A DNA stretch of 9,540 bases from Bacilli bacterium. Its GTDB lineage: Bacteria > Bacillota_I > Bacilli_A > RF39 > UBA660. Below the pieces are notes generated by a model. It made no database searches, had not been told where the DNA came from, and saw only the letters and a list, made by a program, of their open reading frames with translations. A program made the position numbers and the translations under genes. The stretch covers positions 1 through 9,540 of the forward strand of contig JAIKYM010000061.1 of the NCBI GenBank assembly GCA_024683115.1, read 5' to 3'. Below, one piece after another: positions 7,669 to 9,540 of this stretch. Positions within the stretch are counted from its first letter, which is position 1. The number at the start of each line of letters is the position of its first letter.

Positions 7669-8089
7669 CTTTCATTATCTCCTTATAACTATCTAAGCTT
7701 TGTTTTGATGGTGGATATAAATTATCAGGTAGATTATCTATATCAAACCATTTCCATTCATCTTCTTTAGTTGTTTCCATCAATGTAAGTTCTCCACTAA
7801 AATCTTCTGTTACAAATGTAATAGTAACAAAATGTCTATCAACATCTATATCATCGCAAACAGTAAGTATTTTTAAATTACTAACATCTAAATTAGTTTC
7901 TTCTTTAACTTCTCTGATACCAGCTTCATATATAGTTTCATCATATTCTTGTTTTCCACCTGGTAAAGTCCAAGTATCTCTTCCTAAAATTCCACCTGTA
8001 TCTTCTTTAGTTTTGGATCGATGTCCAAGTAATATCTTAGATCCATCTCTAATAATTACTCCAACACCTACTCTTACTTGATTATTCAT
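7652..8089 (-). CDS. Nudix hydrolase (MutT/NUDT15-like)
   Basis: This 145-aa protein is a single Nudix domain. The Nudix box G-x5-E-x7-REVKEETNL runs from G45 to L67, with the metal-binding REVKEE core (59-64) intact. The usual Gly near the end of the box (REUxEExGU) is Asn66 here. Before it stand VRVGVGVIIRDGSKILLGHR and DTWTLPGG (38-45), and after it EDEWKWFDIDNLPDNLYPP (109-127). This general pattern resembles MutT/NUDT15-type nucleotide diphosphatases. The substrate cannot be read from sequence; a damaged or modified nucleoside triphosphate is the family expectation. It is the first gene of the T-box operon, starting 23 nt after the leader terminator. A GGGAAGTGAG ribosome region lies just upstream of ATG 8089. 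Confidence 0.9.
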   Translation of the reverse strand: MNNQVRVGVGVIIRDGSKILLGHRSKTKEDTGGILGRDTWTLPGGKQEYDETIYEAGIREVKEETNLDVSNLKILTVCDDIDVDRHFVTITFVTEDFSGELTLMETTKEDEWKWFDIDNLPDNLYPPSKQSLDSYKEIMKDGKSN

Positions 8090-8111
8090 ACTCTCACTTC
8101 CCTAAACAAAT

Positions 8112-8161
8112 AAAAAAGAGATAGCATTAAGAAAGTGCATATAGCACGGTGCCATCTCTTT
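8112..8161 (-). terminator. Regulated terminator of the T-box leader
   Basis: The arm at 8161-8150 pairs with 8126-8115 over 12 bp, including one G-U pair, and a T-tract (8117-8112) follows. The left arm contains the first bases of the T-box bulge, so terminator and antiterminator are mutually exclusive. Confidence 0.93.
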
Positions 8162-8309
8162 ATTTAACTTAATTACAATAACGGTGTACTCCGAGTATTA
8201 TTATACCAACTAATAGGTAGATTCATATATTTTCATTTATCTATTCTCACCAACCATAGACTCTCTTTAAAATTAGAATATATTACTAGTCCTAAATTAT
8301 CGCTTTACA
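8112..8309 (-). promoter_or_regulatory. T-box riboswitch, serine specifier UCU
   Basis: The leader fills the 240-bp gap before the Nudix gene. Stem I closes with TAGG (8294-8291) and CCTA (8217-8214). It has a 5' AGTA loop element, an AGAGAG region and the distal loop GGTTGGTGAGAA (8256-8245) flanked by TCTAT/ATAGA. On the 3' side, GAA-UCU-A places the specifier codon UCU (Ser) at 8221-8219. A stem III-like hairpin lies at about 8200-8174. The T-box bulge UGGCACC (8154-8148) is held between AAGAGA pairing with UUUCUU and GUGC pairing with GCAC. The variable base C at 8151 would pair with discriminator G73, which tRNA-Ser carries. Uncharged tRNA-Ser should stabilise the antiterminator and allow the Nudix-DUF1653-serS operon to be transcribed. 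Confidence 0.95.
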
Positions 8310-8315
8310 ACAATA

Positions 8316-8344
8316 ATAATAATCTTATTTTACTTGTTTGTCAA
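8316..8344 (-). promoter_or_regulatory. Sigma-A promoter of the T-box/Nudix/DUF1653/serS operon
   Basis: On the minus strand TTGACA (8344-8339, perfect) is followed by 17 bp and TATTAT (8321-8316, 5 of 6). The -35 lies inside the last codons of the preceding 147-aa gene. The predicted start near 8309 is just upstream of T-box stem I, as expected. Confidence 0.8.
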
Positions 8345-8773
8345 TCTATTAACATTATGAGCAATAGAATATGCTGGTTTAGAATTAATAATTCTAGATA
8401 TTTTTGGACCATAATCTTTAAATGGTACTTCAACTTTGACATTAGATGCGACATTATTGATTGCGCTATTTAAATATCTTTCGAAGTCATCACCAACTAA
8501 ATCATATGCGATTTCTACATTACCTAATTTTCCAGAGATAAATCTATCTAATAAATATACATAAATAATATTAATTACTCTTTCAAATTCAGTAGTATTA
8601 GCTTTAACTTGACCAGCTAATAAGAATGCAGGATATTTTAAACCAAATGTAACATCCTTATATGCTTCTATATCCTTTGTTTCATAATATTTACTTGCAA
8701 GTACTCCTAAATCATGTATAGACATAGGAACAACACTTTTAAAATAAATGTTTAATGCTTCTCTTTGTTTCAT
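8330..8773 (-). CDS. Uncharacterised 147-aa protein
   Basis: I do not recognise this family. The start at ATG 8773 (MKQREALNIYFKSVVP) is preferred because AAAGGAG (8790-8784) lies 10 nt upstream. The longer frame to 8824 would begin upstream of the predicted transcription start near 8796. The protein is mostly helical by composition, with LGVLASKYYETKDIEAYKD (22-40), KYPAFLLAG (46-54) and a hydrophobic segment VINIIYVYLLDRFISG (66-81), probably a buried helix rather than a membrane segment. It shows no signal peptide and no catalytic motif. It lies between a putative DNA-binding protein and the serine operon, with its own promoter, and no hairpin terminator follows the stop. Function unknown. 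Confidence 0.75.
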   Translation of the reverse strand: MKQREALNIYFKSVVPMSIHDLGVLASKYYETKDIEAYKDVTFGLKYPAFLLAGQVKANTTEFERVINIIYVYLLDRFISGKLGNVEIAYDLVGDDFERYLNSAINNVASNVKVEVPFKDYGPKISRIINSKPAYSIAHNVNRLTNK

Positions 8774-8802
8774 TTCTATCAAACTCCTTTTTGCCGTGTT
8801 AT

Positions 8803-8831
8803 ATAATACCATATTAGATAACAAAAAGCAA
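8803..8831 (-). promoter_or_regulatory. Extended -10 promoter of the 147-aa gene, overlapping the upstream terminator
   Basis: On the minus strand TTGCTT (8831-8826) is followed by 17 bp and TATTAT (8808-8803), with a TGG directly before the -10 giving an extended -10 (TGGTATTAT). The -35 is the distal arm of the preceding terminator. The start near 8796 leaves a leader of about 23 nt. Confidence 0.65.
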
Positions 8832-8852
8832 ATCGATCAATGACTTGCTTTT
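8823..8852 (-). terminator. Rho-independent terminator of the Myb/SANT-like gene
   Basis: An 8-bp stem (8824-8831 with 8845-8852) encloses a 13-nt loop and is followed on the minus strand by a T-run to 8823. The TGA stop codon of the gene (8839-8837) lies in the loop. Confidence 0.75.
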
Positions 8853-9540
8853 ACTTTCTTTAATTGTACATTAGCTGATATATTAACAGGATTATTAGTA
8901 TCTTCTTGGTATTTTTCTTTAATCCATTGAGGCATATCATCTAAACATTCAGTTGGAATTTTAGATGCATCAAATATATCTTTATTATTATATAAGAAAT
9001 CAAATAGTTTATTTACCTCAACTAGCATCATACTTTTAGCTTTAGTTAATTCTATTATTCTTACCTCTAATCCAAAGTATATCCATGTAGTTTGAATAGT
9101 TGGTACAGATACACCAAACATATATGCTATCTCTAATACAATTAAACTATCATCCATACAATCTCTAAATCTACTTAAACCTAATTCTCTTCTACGAGTA
9201 TGAATAGCATTTTCTGATCTACCTAGTTCCTTACACATAGTTTCAATAGAAGATTTTCCCCACATACTCTTAAGTTTTTCATCATCATCTTTATTCCAAT
9301 GAGAATTTCGTGAACTAACTATTTTTAGTTTCTTTTGTTGTTGCATAATAGTATATATTCCTCGGTTCATCATTTTAGCTAACATGATGGGATTATATAC
9401 AGAAGATAATATTTTTAATTGTTCATTATCTTCGTCTGTCCAAGAACGATTCCTATGTACTTTAGCATCTTTAATAAGATTCTTAATTTGATAATATGTA
9501 CATTTATATTCATGCATTAAATCAGCTACACTATCAAATT
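8837..9540 (-). CDS. Putative DNA-binding protein with tandem Myb/SANT-like repeats (5' end outside window)
   Basis: The frame is open to the window edge. An internal ATG at 9517 would give 226 aa, but it has no ribosome site. The upstream frame encodes FDSVADL, which continues naturally into MHEYKCTYYQIKNLI as a helix-turn-helix-like segment, so the true start is probably outside. Counting from that ATG, two related units follow: repeat 1 (about 26-64) opens WTDEDNEQLKIL and repeat 2 (about 74-114) opens WNKDDDEKLKSMWG and ends SENAIHTRRRELGL. Both show the Trp-acidic-helix start and basic third helix of Myb/SANT-type DNA-binding domains. A third helix-turn-helix-like stretch (121-150, AYMFGVSVPTIQTTW) comes next, then a helical and polar tail. 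The role is probably transcription regulation. The target is unknown, and the nearest candidate is the neighbouring 147-aa gene. A phage origin is possible, but no phage gene is visible here. Confidence 0.7.
   Translation of the reverse strand, partial: FDSVADLMHEYKCTYYQIKNLIKDAKVHRNRSWTDEDNEQLKILSSVYNPIMLAKMMNRGIYTIMQQQKKLKIVSSRNSHWNKDDDEKLKSMWGKSSIETMCKELGRSENAIHTRRRELGLSRFRDCMDDSLIVLEIAYMFGVSVPTIQTTWIYFGLEVRIIELTKAKSMMLVEVNKLFDFLYNNKDIFDASKIPTECLDDMPQWIKEKYQEDTNNPVNISANVQLKKVKASH

Noticed and set aside
8774..8824. Longer N-terminus for the 147-aa protein, starting with TTG at 8824
   Set aside because: It overlaps the preceding terminator and the promoter, and lacks a ribosome site; ATG 8773 has AAAGGAG.
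1..9540. Mycoplasma-type code with TGA as Trp, suggested by the low GC
   Set aside because: Trp is encoded by TGG in ftsK, large frames are intact with TGA as stop, and the TGA at 8839-8837 is followed at once by a terminator.
1..9540. Mobile element, CRISPR array, tRNA or rRNA genes
   Set aside because: No transposase or integrase frame, no regularly spaced repeats and no tRNA- or rRNA-like sequence was seen. The only gap above 200 bp is accounted for by the T-box leader.

Overview
The window is AT-rich, and every gene I can support lies on the minus strand, so transcription runs from position 9540 towards 1. The gene set and signals point to a low-GC Firmicute of the Bacilli type. These are a whiA homologue, a SpoIIIE/FtsK translocase, a serine T-box leader, AAGGAG-type ribosome binding sites and near-consensus sigma-A promoters. 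Trp is encoded by TGG and TGA is used as a stop, so the code is the standard bacterial one. I would guess an uncultured gut Bacilli lineage near Erysipelotrichales or RF39, but the window alone does not prove this. I see no mobile element, CRISPR array, tRNA or rRNA.

In transcription order the layout is as follows. (1) 9540-8837: a gene cut by the window edge, encoding a putative DNA-binding protein with two tandem Myb/SANT-like repeats. (2) 8773-8330: an unrecognised 147-aa protein with its own promoter. (3) About 8309-8112: a complete T-box leader with specifier UCU (Ser) and a T-box bulge that fits tRNA-Ser. It controls a three-gene operon of Nudix hydrolase (8089-7652), DUF1653 protein (7668-7351) and seryl-tRNA synthetase (7335-6049). 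(4) 5974-3221: a large membrane-anchored surface protein with a zinc ribbon, one membrane segment, calcium-binding repeats, a VWA domain with an intact MIDAS, and a C-terminal region that looks like a Cys/His peptidase. (5) 3128-837: the DNA translocase FtsK/SpoIIIE. (6) 716-294: an unrecognised 140-aa protein under a perfect-consensus promoter. (7) 237-1: the first 79 codons of whiA, which continues outside the window.

The genes are mostly housekeeping (seryl-tRNA supply, chromosome segregation, WhiA) interleaved with poorly characterised proteins. Two points stand out. One is the multidomain VWA/putative-peptidase surface protein. The other is a repeated, very compact gene junction in which the stop codon overlaps or sits inside a terminator hairpin, and the distal arm of that hairpin appears to supply the -35 of the next gene's promoter exactly 17 bp before a TAT(A/T)AT -10. 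That arrangement occurs at three of the junctions.
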